DNA of 64,000 bases, from positions 89,142 through 153,141 of the forward strand of contig NZ_SSDJ01000156.1 in the NCBI RefSeq assembly GCF_004794465.1, written 5' to 3'. The translations under genes and the position numbers were made by a program. A model generated the notes under the pieces. It saw only the letters and a list, made by a program, of their open reading frames with translations. It searched no databases and was not told where the DNA came from. The DNA comes from Microbacterium sp. K24 (GTDB lineage Bacteria; Actinomycetota; Actinomycetes; Actinomycetales; Microbacteriaceae). Positions within the stretch are counted from its first letter, which is position 1, and each line of letters opens with the position of its first letter. Shown in pieces: positions 17,723 to 27,018 of the stretch.

Positions 17723-20095
17723 TCAGATCGAGGCGAGGAGTTCCGGCTCGGGCGCCCTGACGGCCTCCGCTGCCTGCTGCGCGCTGCGGATGGCCCAGAA
17801 CACGGCCTCCGGCGTCGCCGGCGACCGCAGTTCGACCATGTGCCCCGCGGGAGCGAACTCCCCGACCGCCTGACGGAGCGCCTCACGTGCACTGAAAGCC
17901 AGCATGAAGGGCGGCTCTCCGACGGCCTTCGATCCATACACGGCACCGTCTTCGCGGGCGTTCTCGAACAGGCGCACGTGGAACTGCTCCGGCATCTCCG
18001 AGAAGCTCGGCAGCTTGTAGGTCGACGCGGACTGGGTCTGCAGACGGCCACGGTTCGGTCCGTCGCTCTCGTCCCAGCGCAGCTCTTCCAGGGTCAGCCA
18101 GCCGACGCCCTGCACGTACGCGCCCTCGATCTGCCCGATGTCGAGCATCGGCGACAGCGAGTCACCCACGTCGTGGATGATGTCGACGCGGCGCACGCTG
18201 TACAGCCCGGTGAACTCGTCGACCTCGACCTCGGTCGCCGCAGCGCCGTAGGAGAAGTACTTGAACGGCGAGCCCTGCATGATCTCCGGGTTCCAGTGCA
18301 GGCCCTCGGTGCGGTAGTACCCGGCGGCGAAGAGCTGCACGCGCTGGAGGTACGCGGCGTTCGCGACCTCGGCGAACGTGAGGCGCTGCGACAGGTTGCC
18401 GAAGGCCGTGACGTACCCGCCTTCGAAGACGACATCGCGCTCGTCGGCGTTCAGCAGGCGACCGGCGACCGCCGCCATCCGCCCACGGATCTGCTCGCAG
18501 GCGTTCTTGACCGCGCCGCCGTTGAGATCGGTGCCCGACGAAGCCGCCGTGGCGGAGGTGTTGGGCACCTTGTCGGTGCGGGTGGGGGCGAGCCGCACCT
18601 GATGCAGCTCGAGCCCGAGCGCGGTGGCCGCGACCTGCATCATCTTCGTGTGCAGGCCCTGGCCCATCTCTGTGCCGCCGTGGTTGATCAGCACCGACCC
18701 GTCCTTGTAGACGTGCACGAGCGCTCCGGCCTGATTGAAGGCGGCGAAGTTGAACGAGATCCCGAACTTGATGGGCGTGAGGGCCAGCGCGCGCTTGATG
18801 TGCGGGCTGCGGGCGTTGAACGCGGCGATCTCCGCGCGGCGCTCCTCGACATCGGCCTCCTCGCGCAGCTCGCTCCAGATGGCGCCCATGCGCGGAGCGT
18901 CCTTCACGAGCTGACCGTAGGGGGTCGTGTGACCGGCCTGGTAGAAGTTCTTCTCGCGGAGCTCGATCGGGTCGATGCCGAGCGCCGGGGCGACGCGACC
19001 GAGGATGTCCTCGATCAGGAAGACGCCCTGCGGTCCGCCGAAGCCGCGGAACGCGGTGTTGGACGCCTTGTTGGTCTTCGCGATGCGGCCGTAGGCGTGC
19101 ACGTTCGGGATCCAGTACGCGTTGTCGAGGTGGCACAGCGCACGGCCGAGCACGGGCTCGGACAGGTCGAGACTCCACCCGCCGTCGCAGGTGAGCACGG
19201 CATCCAGTCCCTGCAGCATCCCGTCGGCGTCCAAGCCGACCTTCCACGAGATGTGGAACGGATGCCGCTTGCCCGTCATCGTGATGTCCTGCGTGCGGTT
19301 CAGGCGCAGGCGCACGGGACGACCGGTCAGCTTCGCGCCGAGCGCGGCGATCGCGGCGAGGCCGTGCGGCTGCATCTCCTTGCCGCCGAACGCGCCGCCC
19401 ATGCGCAGCGACTGCACGGTCACCTCGCTCGAGGTGATCCCGAGCACGTGCGCGATGATCTCCTGCGTCTCGGACGGATGCTGCGTCGAGCACTGCACGA
19501 AGTACTGGCCCTCGGAGTCGCGGATCGCGAGCGAGGCGTGCGTCTCGAGGTAGAAGTGCTCCTGGCCGCCGAACTCGGTGACGCCCTCGAAGACGTGCAC
19601 GGCGGAGGAGAGGGCGGATGCCGCATCGCCACGCTGCACGGTGCGGGCGATCCCCTGGTAGGACTCGGCGTCGATCGCGTCCTGCACCGTGATCAGCGAC
19701 GGCAGCGGCTCGTACTCGACGGTCACGCGCTCCGCGCCGAGGCGTGCCGCCTCCTGCGTCTCGCCGAGCACCCATACGAGCGCGTGCCCGTAGAACATCG
19801 CCTCGCTGGGGAAGAGGGGCTCGTCGTGCTTGATGCCCGCGTCGTTGATGCCGGGAACATCGTCGGCGGTCAGCACACGGACGACGCCGGGCACCTCGTA
19901 GGCACCGGAGACGTCGATGGTGACCTTCGCGTGGGCGTTCGTCGACTGCACGGGCCACGCCGTCAGAACACCGGCGGTGTGGGCGGCGAGGTCGTCGGTG
20001 TACATGGCGGCGCCGGTGACGTGGAGGGCCGCACTCTCGTGCGCGGCCCGGTGTCCCACGATCGGGTTGGCCGGTCGGTCGGCGAGAGCACTCAT
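17723..20095 (-). CDS. xdhB: Xanthine dehydrogenase, molybdopterin-binding subunit
   Basis: A 790-residue large subunit carrying the molybdenum centre, which hydroxylates hypoxanthine and xanthine to urate. The aldehyde oxidase/xanthine dehydrogenase a/b hammerhead domain is N-terminal (SAALHVTGAAMYTDDLAAHT). The Moco-binding domain has MGGAFGGKEMQPHGLA, TAFRGFGGPQGVFLIED and TEMGQGLHTKMMQVAA, and the C-terminal KAVGEPPFMLAFSAREAL has the catalytic Glu. ATG 20095 overlaps the xdhA stop by 4 bases. Confidence 0.96.
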   Translation of the reverse strand: MSALADRPANPIVGHRAAHESAALHVTGAAMYTDDLAAHTAGVLTAWPVQSTNAHAKVTIDVSGAYEVPGVVRVLTADDVPGINDAGIKHDEPLFPSEAMFYGHALVWVLGETQEAARLGAERVTVEYEPLPSLITVQDAIDAESYQGIARTVQRGDAASALSSAVHVFEGVTEFGGQEHFYLETHASLAIRDSEGQYFVQCSTQHPSETQEIIAHVLGITSSEVTVQSLRMGGAFGGKEMQPHGLAAIAALGAKLTGRPVRLRLNRTQDITMTGKRHPFHISWKVGLDADGMLQGLDAVLTCDGGWSLDLSEPVLGRALCHLDNAYWIPNVHAYGRIAKTNKASNTAFRGFGGPQGVFLIEDILGRVAPALGIDPIELREKNFYQAGHTTPYGQLVKDAPRMGAIWSELREEADVEERRAEIAAFNARSPHIKRALALTPIKFGISFNFAAFNQAGALVHVYKDGSVLINHGGTEMGQGLHTKMMQVAATALGLELHQVRLAPTRTDKVPNTSATAASSGTDLNGGAVKNACEQIRGRMAAVAGRLLNADERDVVFEGGYVTAFGNLSQRLTFAEVANAAYLQRVQLFAAGYYRTEGLHWNPEIMQGSPFKYFSYGAAATEVEVDEFTGLYSVRRVDIIHDVGDSLSPMLDIGQIEGAYVQGVGWLTLEELRWDESDGPNRGRLQTQSASTYKLPSFSEMPEQFHVRLFENAREDGAVYGSKAVGEPPFMLAFSAREALRQAVGEFAPAGHMVELRSPATPEAVFWAIRSAQQAAEAVRAPEPELLASI

Positions 20096-21621
20096 GCCGA
20101 CACCTCCTTCGAGCTGATGACCGTCGTGCTGTAGAGCTTGAGCAGCGCGGTGTTGAGCATGAGCGAGCGGTAGTCCGCGCTCGCGCGGTGGTCCGACATC
20201 GGGGTGCCCTCCGTGCCCAGCACCTCGGATGCCGCGCGCACGGTGGCGATGTTCCACGGACGGCCGATCAGCGCCTCCTCGGTGGCTGTCGCACGGAGCG
20301 GTGTGGCGGCGACGCCGCCGAGTCCGATCCTCGCCCCGGTCACGATCCCGTCCTCGATGTCGAGCGCGAAGGCGATCGCCACACTGGAGATGTCGTCGAA
20401 GCGCCGTTTGGCGATCTTCTGGAAGGCCGTCACAGGCGCGAGCGGCAGAGGAATGCGCACGGCGCGGATCAGCTCGTCGGGGCGGCGGATCGTCTGCCGG
20501 TAGCCGGTGAAGTACTCCGACAGCTCGACCTCCCGCTCCCCCTCGGCGGATGCCAGGACGAGCCGGGCGCCGAGAGCGAGCAGTGCGGGCGGGCTGTCGC
20601 CGATCGGAGAGCCGGTACCGAGGTTGCCGCCGAACGTGGCGCGGTTGCGGATCAACCGGGACGCGAACTGCGGCAGCAGCTGAGCCAGCAGCGGCACCGC
20701 GCCGTCGAGGCGCTTCTCGATCTCGGAGAGCGGGAGCGCCGCTCCGATCTCGAGGACGTCATCGGTGTGATGCAGGGTCCGGAGCTCGTCGAGCTGCTCG
20801 ATCGCGATCACGAGCGGTGCCCGGCGGCCGCGGATGTTCACCTCGACGCCCCAGTCGGTGGAGCCCGCCACGAGCAGAGCACCCGGCTCGTCACGCAGCA
20901 GACGCAGCGCCTCGTCGAGGGAGGCCGGGCGCAGGAACCGCGCCCCGTCGACCTCGGCATCCGTCGGGACGGCGGCGGGAGCCGGTGCCGCGAGTCGCTG
21001 CTGCAGCGGGTCGTCCTCCTGCGGCTCACCCAGCGTGTACGCGGCGTCGCGGATCGGGCGGTACCCGGTGCAGCGGCAGAGGTTGCCGCTGAGCGCGTGC
21101 AGGTCGAAGCCGTTCGGCCCGTGCTCTGCATCGTGCGAGGGGATGCCGTCGTCGTGCCCGGTACCCCCTTCGGCCGGGGTGCTCTCGACGGGCGTGCGGG
21201 CGGAGCGGTAGTACTCTCCCGCCATGCTGCACGCGAAGCCGGGGGTGCAGTAGCCGCACTGCGATCCGCCGGCCTCGGCCAGCTTCTCCTGCACCGGATG
21301 CAGGGCGTCCGGCGACCCGAGCCCCTCCGCGGTCACGATCTCCTGACCGTTGAGCGCATAGACCGGCACGAGGCACGCGTTGACGGGGGTCCACTCGGTG
21401 CCGCCGTCCGGAGTCGGCGTCGCGAGCAGCATCGCGCAGGCGCCGCACTCGCCCTCGGCGCAGCCTTCCTTGCTGCCCGAGAGGCCGGTGTCGCGCAGCC
21501 AGTCGAGGGCCGTGGTGTGGGCGGCGGTCCCGTCGAGCGAGCGCACCCGTCCGTTGACGTTCACGGCGATGTCGCTCGCGGTGATGTCCGTCGCGGTGAT
21601 GTCGTTCATGATGTCGGTCAT
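20092..21621 (-). CDS. xdhA: Xanthine dehydrogenase, fused [2Fe-2S]/FAD subunit
   Basis: A 509-residue small subunit, the electron-transfer part of XDH. The first [2Fe-2S] cluster is bound by C54, C59, C62 and C83 (CAEGECGAC), the second by C122, C125, C182 and C184 (CGYCTPG, CRCTG). From about residue 230 an FAD-binding domain follows (FLRPASLDEALRLL, ATFGGNLGTGSPIGDSPPA, FDDISSVAIAFAL). A low-complexity insert (ESTPAEGGTGHDDG, about 146-160) separates the two cluster motifs. ATG 21621 begins MTDIMNDITATDITASDIAV, an unusually Asp/Thr-rich extension. Confidence 0.95.
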   Translation of the reverse strand: MTDIMNDITATDITASDIAVNVNGRVRSLDGTAAHTTALDWLRDTGLSGSKEGCAEGECGACAMLLATPTPDGGTEWTPVNACLVPVYALNGQEIVTAEGLGSPDALHPVQEKLAEAGGSQCGYCTPGFACSMAGEYYRSARTPVESTPAEGGTGHDDGIPSHDAEHGPNGFDLHALSGNLCRCTGYRPIRDAAYTLGEPQEDDPLQQRLAAPAPAAVPTDAEVDGARFLRPASLDEALRLLRDEPGALLVAGSTDWGVEVNIRGRRAPLVIAIEQLDELRTLHHTDDVLEIGAALPLSEIEKRLDGAVPLLAQLLPQFASRLIRNRATFGGNLGTGSPIGDSPPALLALGARLVLASAEGEREVELSEYFTGYRQTIRRPDELIRAVRIPLPLAPVTAFQKIAKRRFDDISSVAIAFALDIEDGIVTGARIGLGGVAATPLRATATEEALIGRPWNIATVRAASEVLGTEGTPMSDHRASADYRSLMLNTALLKLYSTTVISSKEVSA

Positions 21622-21656
21622 TGTCGAACTCCTCAGTACAGCTGTGGTGCTGCCGC

Positions 21657-23171
21657 TCAGCCGGCGAGCAGCACCTCGATCGGGCCGCGCACGAAGTACA
21701 GCGCGAAGCCGACGGATACGACCCACATGAGCCAGTGCACCTTGCGGGCGCGGCCCGAGAGCGCGTTCACCAGGGACCAGGCGATGAAGCCCACGCCGAT
21801 GCCGTTGGCGATCGAGTAGGTGAGCGGCATCGTGACGATGGTGAGGAACGCCGGGAGAGCCACGGCGAAGTTCGTGAACTTGATCTCCTTGATCTGCGCC
21901 ATCATCATCGCGCCGACGACGACGAGCGCTGCCGATCCGACCTCGATCGGCACCACGAGCGTGAGCGGCGTGAAGAACATGGAGAGCAGGAAGAGCAGAC
22001 CGACGACGACCGACGCGAGCCCGGTGCGGGCGCCTTCCCCGATGCCGGACGCGCTGTCGACGAACACCGTGTTCGACGAGGTCGACGTGGCTCCTCCGGC
22101 GACGGCCCCGAGGCCCTCCACGACGAACGCCGAGCGGAGACGCGGGAACGTGCCGTCCTTGTAGGCGAGCCCGGCGTTCTTCGCGAGCCCGGTCATCGTG
22201 CCCATCGCGTCGAAGAAGTTGGAGAACACGAGGGTGAACACCAGCATCGTGGCCGCGAGGGCGCCGACGCGGCTGAACGATCCGAACAGGTCGAACTGGC
22301 CGATGAGCCCGAAGTCCGGGATCGTCACGAACGACGACGGGATCTCGGGGATGGTCATGTGCCATCCGTTCGGGTCCTCGAAGCTCGGGCCGAGCTTCAG
22401 GAACGCCTGAGCGATGATGGCGACGACGGTCGACGCGACGATGCCGATCAGGATGCCGCCCGGCACTCTGCGCGCGACGAGCACGCCGATGACGAGCAGG
22501 CCGAGCAGGAAGATCAGGGTCGGGACCGAGGTGATCGATCCGCCGTCGCCGAGCTGCACGGGCGGGCCGCCGGGCGTGCGGTTGACGAACCCGGAGTCGA
22601 CGAAGCCGATGAAGGCGATGAAGAGTCCGATGCCGACCGTGATCGCCGCCTTCAGCGGTGCGGGCACCGCGTTGAAGATCGCTGATCGGATGCCGGTGGC
22701 GCCGAAGAGCACGATGAGGATGCCGTTGATCACGACGAGTCCCATCGCCTCGGGCCAAGTGACCTGACCGACGACCGACACGGCGAGGAACGAGTTGATG
22801 CCGAGACCCGCGGCGAGCGCGAACGGCAGTCGGGCGATCAGACCGAACAGGATCGTCATGACGCCGGCGGTGAGACCGGTGGCCGCACCGATCTGCGCGG
22901 CCTGCAGGGCGTTCCCGGTGACGTCGTCGACGCCGCCGAGGATGAGGGGGTTGAGGATGACGATGTACGCCATCGTCACGAACGTGACGATCCCGCCCCT
23001 GATCTCGCGTCCGAAGGTCGACCCGCGCTGGGTGATCTCGAAGAAGCGGTCGAGGGCGTTACGAGGCTCGGCGTCGACGGTGGTGGTCGCCCCGGTGGGC
23101 AGCGGCGGCTGCTTCGCCGCCGGGGTGACTCCGGTCTCGGGCTCGTCGGGCAGGAAAACTGATGAAGACAT
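21657..23171 (-). CDS. AzgA-family guanine/hypoxanthine permease
   Basis: A 504-residue NCS2/AzgA-like transporter with 12-14 hydrophobic segments. AzgA features are GREIRGGIVTFVTMAYIVIL (about 74-93), LAAGLGINSFLA, SNFFDAMGTMTGLAKNAGL and SSNTVFVDSASGIGEGARTG. It probably imports guanine and hypoxanthine, matching guaD upstream and xdhAB downstream. ATG 23171 follows GGGAG. Confidence 0.93.
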   Translation of the reverse strand: MSSSVFLPDEPETGVTPAAKQPPLPTGATTTVDAEPRNALDRFFEITQRGSTFGREIRGGIVTFVTMAYIVILNPLILGGVDDVTGNALQAAQIGAATGLTAGVMTILFGLIARLPFALAAGLGINSFLAVSVVGQVTWPEAMGLVVINGILIVLFGATGIRSAIFNAVPAPLKAAITVGIGLFIAFIGFVDSGFVNRTPGGPPVQLGDGGSITSVPTLIFLLGLLVIGVLVARRVPGGILIGIVASTVVAIIAQAFLKLGPSFEDPNGWHMTIPEIPSSFVTIPDFGLIGQFDLFGSFSRVGALAATMLVFTLVFSNFFDAMGTMTGLAKNAGLAYKDGTFPRLRSAFVVEGLGAVAGGATSTSSNTVFVDSASGIGEGARTGLASVVVGLLFLLSMFFTPLTLVVPIEVGSAALVVVGAMMMAQIKEIKFTNFAVALPAFLTIVTMPLTYSIANGIGVGFIAWSLVNALSGRARKVHWLMWVVSVGFALYFVRGPIEVLLAG

Positions 23172-23194
23172 CTTCGGCTCCCGTCGTCGTCGCG

Positions 23195-23707
23195 TCAGTA
23201 GTCGACTCGAGTGGACGTGGTGCTCCACTCCGTGAACGGAGCGATGCGAGCGGTGGGCGGCAGAGGCTCCTGCGCGACCGGCATGATCGCCCTGTCCTCC
23301 TCACCGCCTTCGAAGTAGCGGTAGAACACGGCGTCGTCGAATCCGGCATCCGCGGCGTCATCGCGATCGGCGGCGAAGTAGACGCGGTCGATGCGGGCCC
23401 ACAGCGAGGTCGCGAGGCACATCGGGCACGGTTCGCAGCTGCTGTAGAGGACGGCGCCGGTGAGGTCGAAGGTGCCGAGCCCCTGGCAGGCGGCGCGGAT
23501 CGCGGTGACCTCGGCGTGCGCCGAGGGATCGAGGTTCGCGGTGACGCGGTTCACGCCTTCGAAGACGCGGCCGTCGGCCGTGACGACGATGGCGCCGAAC
23601 GGGCCGCCCTGGTTGCGGACATTGTCGGTCGCGATCGCGACTGCGCGGGCGAGATACTCGGCCGGAGTCGAACGCAGACCGGTTTCGGGCATAGCGGTGC
23701 TGGTCAT
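23195..23707 (-). CDS. guaD: Guanine deaminase (cytidine-deaminase fold)
   Basis: A 170-residue zinc deaminase that converts guanine to xanthine. The zinc ligands and catalytic Glu are in HAEVTAIRAAC (about 64-74) and SSCEPCPMCLATSLWARI (about 89-106). The C-terminal FYRYFEGGEEDRAI matches guanine deaminases of the GuaD/YkoA type better than tRNA adenosine deaminases. It is the first gene of a five-gene operon that takes guanine to urate. A structured leader precedes it, and AAGGAAG is the probable ribosome site. Confidence 0.92.
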   Translation of the reverse strand: MTSTAMPETGLRSTPAEYLARAVAIATDNVRNQGGPFGAIVVTADGRVFEGVNRVTANLDPSAHAEVTAIRAACQGLGTFDLTGAVLYSSCEPCPMCLATSLWARIDRVYFAADRDDAADAGFDDAVFYRYFEGGEEDRAIMPVAQEPLPPTARIAPFTEWSTTSTRVDY

Positions 23708-23845
23708 GACGGAGAGCTTCCTTGCTGTCGTCGCAGTGATACGGCTTATCTGGTCTGGCCTTGATCAGGCCGTTCCGCGAGATATACGTCGAACCGCTAG
23801 GTTGTGCTGCTTCCTGCCCGGAGGCCCCTGTTGGGGTGCGGGCTG
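23708..23845 (-). promoter_or_regulatory. Structured 5' leader of the guaD operon (riboswitch/attenuator candidate)
   Basis: A leader of about 138 bases is expected if the -10-like TACAGT at 23857-23852 is used. It holds, from 5' to 3': a GCCCG/CGGGC stem (23843-23816) with a CCCC/GGGG stem inside; AACC-TAGC-GGTT (23803-23792); GGCCT/AGGCC (23771-23757); and GATA/TATC. The ribosome site AAGGA lies in the loop of AGC-AAGGA-AGCT, flanked by GACG/CGTC. It does not match the classic purine aptamer (no CUACC-type junction). Function is inference. Confidence 0.4.
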
Positions 23846-23851
23846 GGAACG

Positions 23852-23880
23852 ACTGTAACACCGGATTCGCTGCACGTCCA
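23852..23880 (-). promoter_or_regulatory. guaD operon promoter candidate
   Basis: On the minus strand a TGGACG-like -35 and TACAGT -10 (23857-23852) are separated by about 17-18 bases, in the gap between the AraC-type regulator and guaD. A GGAA-TCTCTC-TTCC inverted repeat lies just upstream (about 23888-23901). Weak evidence from hexamers only. Confidence 0.35.
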
Positions 23881-23927
23881 CTCTTTCGGAATCTCTCTTC
23901 CACCATGCGAGAGGGATGTGACGATTC

Positions 23928-24893
23928 TCAGGCTGCGGAATCCTCTGCGCAGGAGAAGCGCGCGCGGTACGAGGTGGGGGTGACGCCGAGCACGCGCGCG
24001 AAGTTCTGCCGCAGCACGGCCGCTGAGCCGAAACCGCATTCGTCGGCGATCTGCTCGAGGGGCAGATCGGTGCGCTCCAGCATCCGTTGCGCGTGGATGA
24101 TGCGCTGCCGCGCGAGCCAGGCCGCCGGCGTCGCCCCGTACTCCGCCTTGAACCGCCGGGCGAACGTGCGCGGAGACATCAGGGCCCTGGCCGCGAGCTG
24201 ATCGACGCCGAGCTCGTCCCGCAGATGCTCGACCGCCCAGTCGGCGACGGCGGCGAGCGAATCGCTCGGCACGACCGGGATCGGGCGGTCGATGAACTGC
24301 GCCTGCCCCCCGTCGCGCTGGGGCGGCACGACCATGCGCCGGGCGATGCGGTTGGTGATCTCGGCGCCGACCTCCTGCCGCAGCAGATGCAGGCAGGCGT
24401 CGATGCCGGCGGCGGTCCCCGCACTGGTGATGATCCTGCCGTCCTGAACGAACAGCACGTCGGGGTCGATGTCGATCTGCGGGTACATCTCGGCCATCAC
24501 GTGCGAGTACATCCAGTGCGTCGTGGCCCGTCGCCCGTCGAGCACGCCTGCGGCGGCGAGGATGAAAGAACCGCTGCAGACGCTCATCACCCAGGCGCCG
24601 CGATCGACCGCCTGGCGGGCGACGTCGAGCAGGAGCGGATCGATCTGCCCCCAGTACGCGCGCGGGACAGGGCAGAAGACGACGAGGTCGGCCTCGTAGG
24701 CGAACGAGAGGTCATGCTCGACGTTGACCGAGAAGCCGATCTTCGACTGCACGACTCCGGCCTGCGGCGCGACGATGCGGAAGTCGAAGTTGGGCACCCC
24801 GTCGTCGGACCGATCGAGGCCGAAGGCCTCGCAGGCCACACCGAACTCGAAGGGTGCGAACCCGTCCTGGATCACGCACGCGACCGTTTTCAT
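23928..24893 (-). CDS. GlxA/FtrA-type transcriptional regulator (DJ-1/PfpI + AraC HTH)
   Basis: A 321-residue regulator. The N-terminal amidotransferase-like DJ-1/PfpI domain covers residues 1-190 (VACVIQDGFAPFEFGVACEA, MSVCSGSFILAAAGVLDGRRATTHW), with the nucleophile-elbow Cys in VCSG. The C-terminal AraC domain has two HTHs (DQLAARALMSPRTFARRFKAE, LPLEQIADECGFGSAAVLRQNF). ATG 24893 is preceded by GGGAG. It lies immediately upstream of, and co-oriented with, the guaD operon, so regulation of purine genes is plausible but unproven. Confidence 0.9.
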   Translation of the reverse strand: MKTVACVIQDGFAPFEFGVACEAFGLDRSDDGVPNFDFRIVAPQAGVVQSKIGFSVNVEHDLSFAYEADLVVFCPVPRAYWGQIDPLLLDVARQAVDRGAWVMSVCSGSFILAAAGVLDGRRATTHWMYSHVMAEMYPQIDIDPDVLFVQDGRIITSAGTAAGIDACLHLLRQEVGAEITNRIARRMVVPPQRDGGQAQFIDRPIPVVPSDSLAAVADWAVEHLRDELGVDQLAARALMSPRTFARRFKAEYGATPAAWLARQRIIHAQRMLERTDLPLEQIADECGFGSAAVLRQNFARVLGVTPTSYRARFSCAEDSAA

Positions 24894-24979
24894 CAGCTCT
24901 CCCAGCTTGGCAGTTTTCCTACGCTGCACGTCTCATCTGCCACTCGTGGCGGTTATCAGTCGAGCGTAGCGTTTCTGCC

Positions 24980-25141
24980 ATGGTACTCCTCATCGCTCTC
25001 TCTGCCCTCGTCATCTGGGCCGTGGTCGGCACCGTGATCGAACTGCGCCGCGACGGCTACCGCCCCACCCCCACCGACTGGAGCCGCATCGCCGGCCGCG
25101 ACGTGCAGCAGCACGCCGAGTCCGGACACGTCTACCGCTGA
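24980..25141 (+). CDS. Small single-pass membrane protein
   Basis: A 53-residue protein. One N-terminal hydrophobic helix (MVLLIALSALVIWAVVGTVI) is followed by a basic-aromatic cytoplasmic tail (ELRRDGYRPTPTDWSRIAGRD). It is of a type common and unnamed in Microbacteriaceae. Divergent from the AraC-type gene, 86 bases away. No strong ribosome site is visible. Confidence 0.6.
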   Translation: MVLLIALSALVIWAVVGTVIELRRDGYRPTPTDWSRIAGRDVQQHAESGHVYR

Positions 25142-25173
25142 CAACGTCGTACGCCGCGACTACGCTCGTGCTC

Positions 25174-25749
25174 ATGAGCGAGCCGCAGCAGCCCCCTGTC
25201 CCGCCGTCCGCGCAGCCGAACCCGGCGTTCCCTCCCGCTCCGCCTGCGCCTCACCTCCCGGCGGCGCCGCAGTATCCGGCGGGAGCGCCCCAACAGCCGG
25301 CTGCGCCCGAGCCGCCCCAGGCCCCCCAGTACCGGGCACCGCAGCAGCAGGCACCGCAGCAGCAGTACCAGACCGCGCCGCAGCCGCCCTACGGTCAGCA
25401 AGCCGCATACGGTCAGCAGCGTCCCTCTGCGCCCCGGTCGGGAAACCCGCTGGCTCGCACGGCGTTCATCATCGCCCTCGTCGTGGCCGCCGTCGGCGCC
25501 CTGCAGATCCTGCTGCAGCCCTTCGTGCTCGCCTCGTTCAGCTATGACGCCGGCAACTTCGGCGTCTTCACCACCCTGTTCGGAGTGATCGTCTTCCTCG
25601 GCAGCGCGGCCGCTCTCGTGCTCGGTCTGATCGCGGTCCGGCGATCCGGCGGGCAGGTCCTCGCCGGCATTGCGATCGGCGTCGGCGGCGTGCAGCTGAT
25701 CAGCGTCGTGCTCGCGTGGATCTCTTCGCTCTTCTACTACTTCTTCTGA
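25174..25749 (+). CDS. Proline/glutamine-rich membrane protein (DUF4190-like)
   Basis: A 191-residue protein. Its first ~85 residues are a disordered, repetitive Pro/Gln/Ala-rich tail (PQQPPVPPSAQPNPAF, YRAPQQQAPQQQYQTAP). Three hydrophobic segments follow (ARTAFIIALVVAAVGALQILL, FTTLFGVIVFLGSAAALVLGL, AGIAIGVGGVQLISVVLAWI). The organisation matches actinobacterial DUF4190-type membrane proteins of unknown role. ATG 25174 is chosen over GTG 25168. Confidence 0.75.
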   Translation: MSEPQQPPVPPSAQPNPAFPPAPPAPHLPAAPQYPAGAPQQPAAPEPPQAPQYRAPQQQAPQQQYQTAPQPPYGQQAAYGQQRPSAPRSGNPLARTAFIIALVVAAVGALQILLQPFVLASFSYDAGNFGVFTTLFGVIVFLGSAAALVLGLIAVRRSGGQVLAGIAIGVGGVQLISVVLAWISSLFYYFF

Positions 25750-25780
25750 GCGACTCTCTTCTGAGCGATCGCTCCGGCGC

Positions 25781-27004
25781 TCAGCGTGCGGCGAGCACCC
25801 GCTCGTAGACCCGGATCATCGCCGCGGTGCGCGACGACTGCCGGAAGGCCTCGGCGACCTCGGGCACCGGCATCGGCGCCGTGCCGGCGGCGATGTCGGA
25901 TGCTGCGCGTCGCAGCGTCTCGGCGAGCGCCGCTGTGCGCTGCGCCTCCTGCTCTCGTCCGTGCGCCGAGACATCGGCATCCGGCACCGCCCACAGTCCC
26001 CCGCCGAGCTCGGCGGCGATATCGGGGTCGCAGATGACCGACGGCGTACCGAGGGTCGCCGCCTCGAAGGGCGTCATCCCCTGGGTCTCGAAGCCGATCG
26101 ACGTCTGCACCAGCGCGTCCGCCGCGGCGATGCGCGCCAGCGTCTGGGCGTAGGTGAGGCGGCCGGAGAAGCGCACGCCCTCACGCCCGCCGACGATCTT
26201 CTCTGCGGCCGCGCGCTGGCCACCCCCGCCGATGATCTCCAGGTCGGCATCCGCCCCCGAGGCGACGAAAGCCTCGAGGAACGGCAGCAGGCGCTTCTCC
26301 GGGCTCATCCGTCCCAGCCACACGAAACGCGGGCGCCCCGGCTCGCGCTCGGCGGGGGCTGCGGCGAGCGTCGCGTCGCGGAGATCGTCGTCGATGCCGT
26401 TCCAGACGACGTCGACGGGCTCGAACACCCCGTGCCGCTCGAGACGCCGCGCGAAATGCGTCGAGGGGGCCGTCACGGCGGACGCGCCCGCGGCCAGACC
26501 GCGGAGGAACGCCCAGCCGTCGCCGCCGCCGACCGCGTCTCCGATCCCTCGCAGCGCTCGGCGCCGCCAGGCATTGAGGAACGCGAGCACCGGGCGATGC
26601 AGCGGAGTGACCGCCGCGATGCCGACGTCGACGCGGTTGTGCATGGTGTGCACGACCGGGAGGCCGTGACGCTGCGCGAACCGATGACCGATGAACGCGC
26701 CCCAGAAGTCGGCCTGCACGTGCACGAGATCGACGGGCGGTCGCCGGGTCATCGCCCGATCGAGGAACCGGTCGGTGCGGCGTCCGGGCCAGCTCATCGA
26801 GTATTCGCGGTCGAGAGTGATGGGCATCGAGGGCAGATCGACATACGCGGGCGTGGGCGCCGCAGCGCGCGGACCGTGCATCGTCGGCGCGACCACCGTC
26901 ACGGTATGACCGGCGCGCTCCAGGAACTCGCGCTGCAGCCGCATCGACACCTGGGCTCCGCCGAGGGAGTCGAGGTGCTGATCGCCGAAGAAGACGATGT
27001 GCAT
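25781..27004 (-). CDS. GT4-family glycosyltransferase
   Basis: A 407-residue GT-B fold enzyme. The N-terminal acceptor domain starts HIVFFGDQHLDSLGGAQVSM. The C-terminal nucleotide-sugar domain has FVWLGRMSPEKRLLPFLEAF (about 243-262), DLEIIGGGGQRAAAEKI and the EX7E-type TSIGFETQGMTPFEAATLGTPSV. It is probably membrane-associated and involved in mannosylation of lipids or wall polymers, as is usual for actinobacterial GT4 enzymes (inference). It lies 14 bases downstream of another GT4 gene; the two likely act on the same glycan. Confidence 0.85.
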   Translation of the reverse strand: MHIVFFGDQHLDSLGGAQVSMRLQREFLERAGHTVTVVAPTMHGPRAAAPTPAYVDLPSMPITLDREYSMSWPGRRTDRFLDRAMTRRPPVDLVHVQADFWGAFIGHRFAQRHGLPVVHTMHNRVDVGIAAVTPLHRPVLAFLNAWRRRALRGIGDAVGGGDGWAFLRGLAAGASAVTAPSTHFARRLERHGVFEPVDVVWNGIDDDLRDATLAAAPAEREPGRPRFVWLGRMSPEKRLLPFLEAFVASGADADLEIIGGGGQRAAAEKIVGGREGVRFSGRLTYAQTLARIAAADALVQTSIGFETQGMTPFEAATLGTPSVICDPDIAAELGGGLWAVPDADVSAHGREQEAQRTAALAETLRRAASDIAAGTAPMPVPEVAEAFRQSSRTAAMIRVYERVLAAR

Positions 27005-27018
27005 GACGGACGCCCTGC

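Noticed and set aside
23708..23857. Classic purine riboswitch or SRP RNA in the guaD leader
   Set aside because: The leader lacks the CUACC junction and kissing loops of the purine aptamer. A GGCAGGAAGCAGC stretch recalls SRP RNA, but the paired helix and GNRA loop of the SRP core cannot be formed around it.
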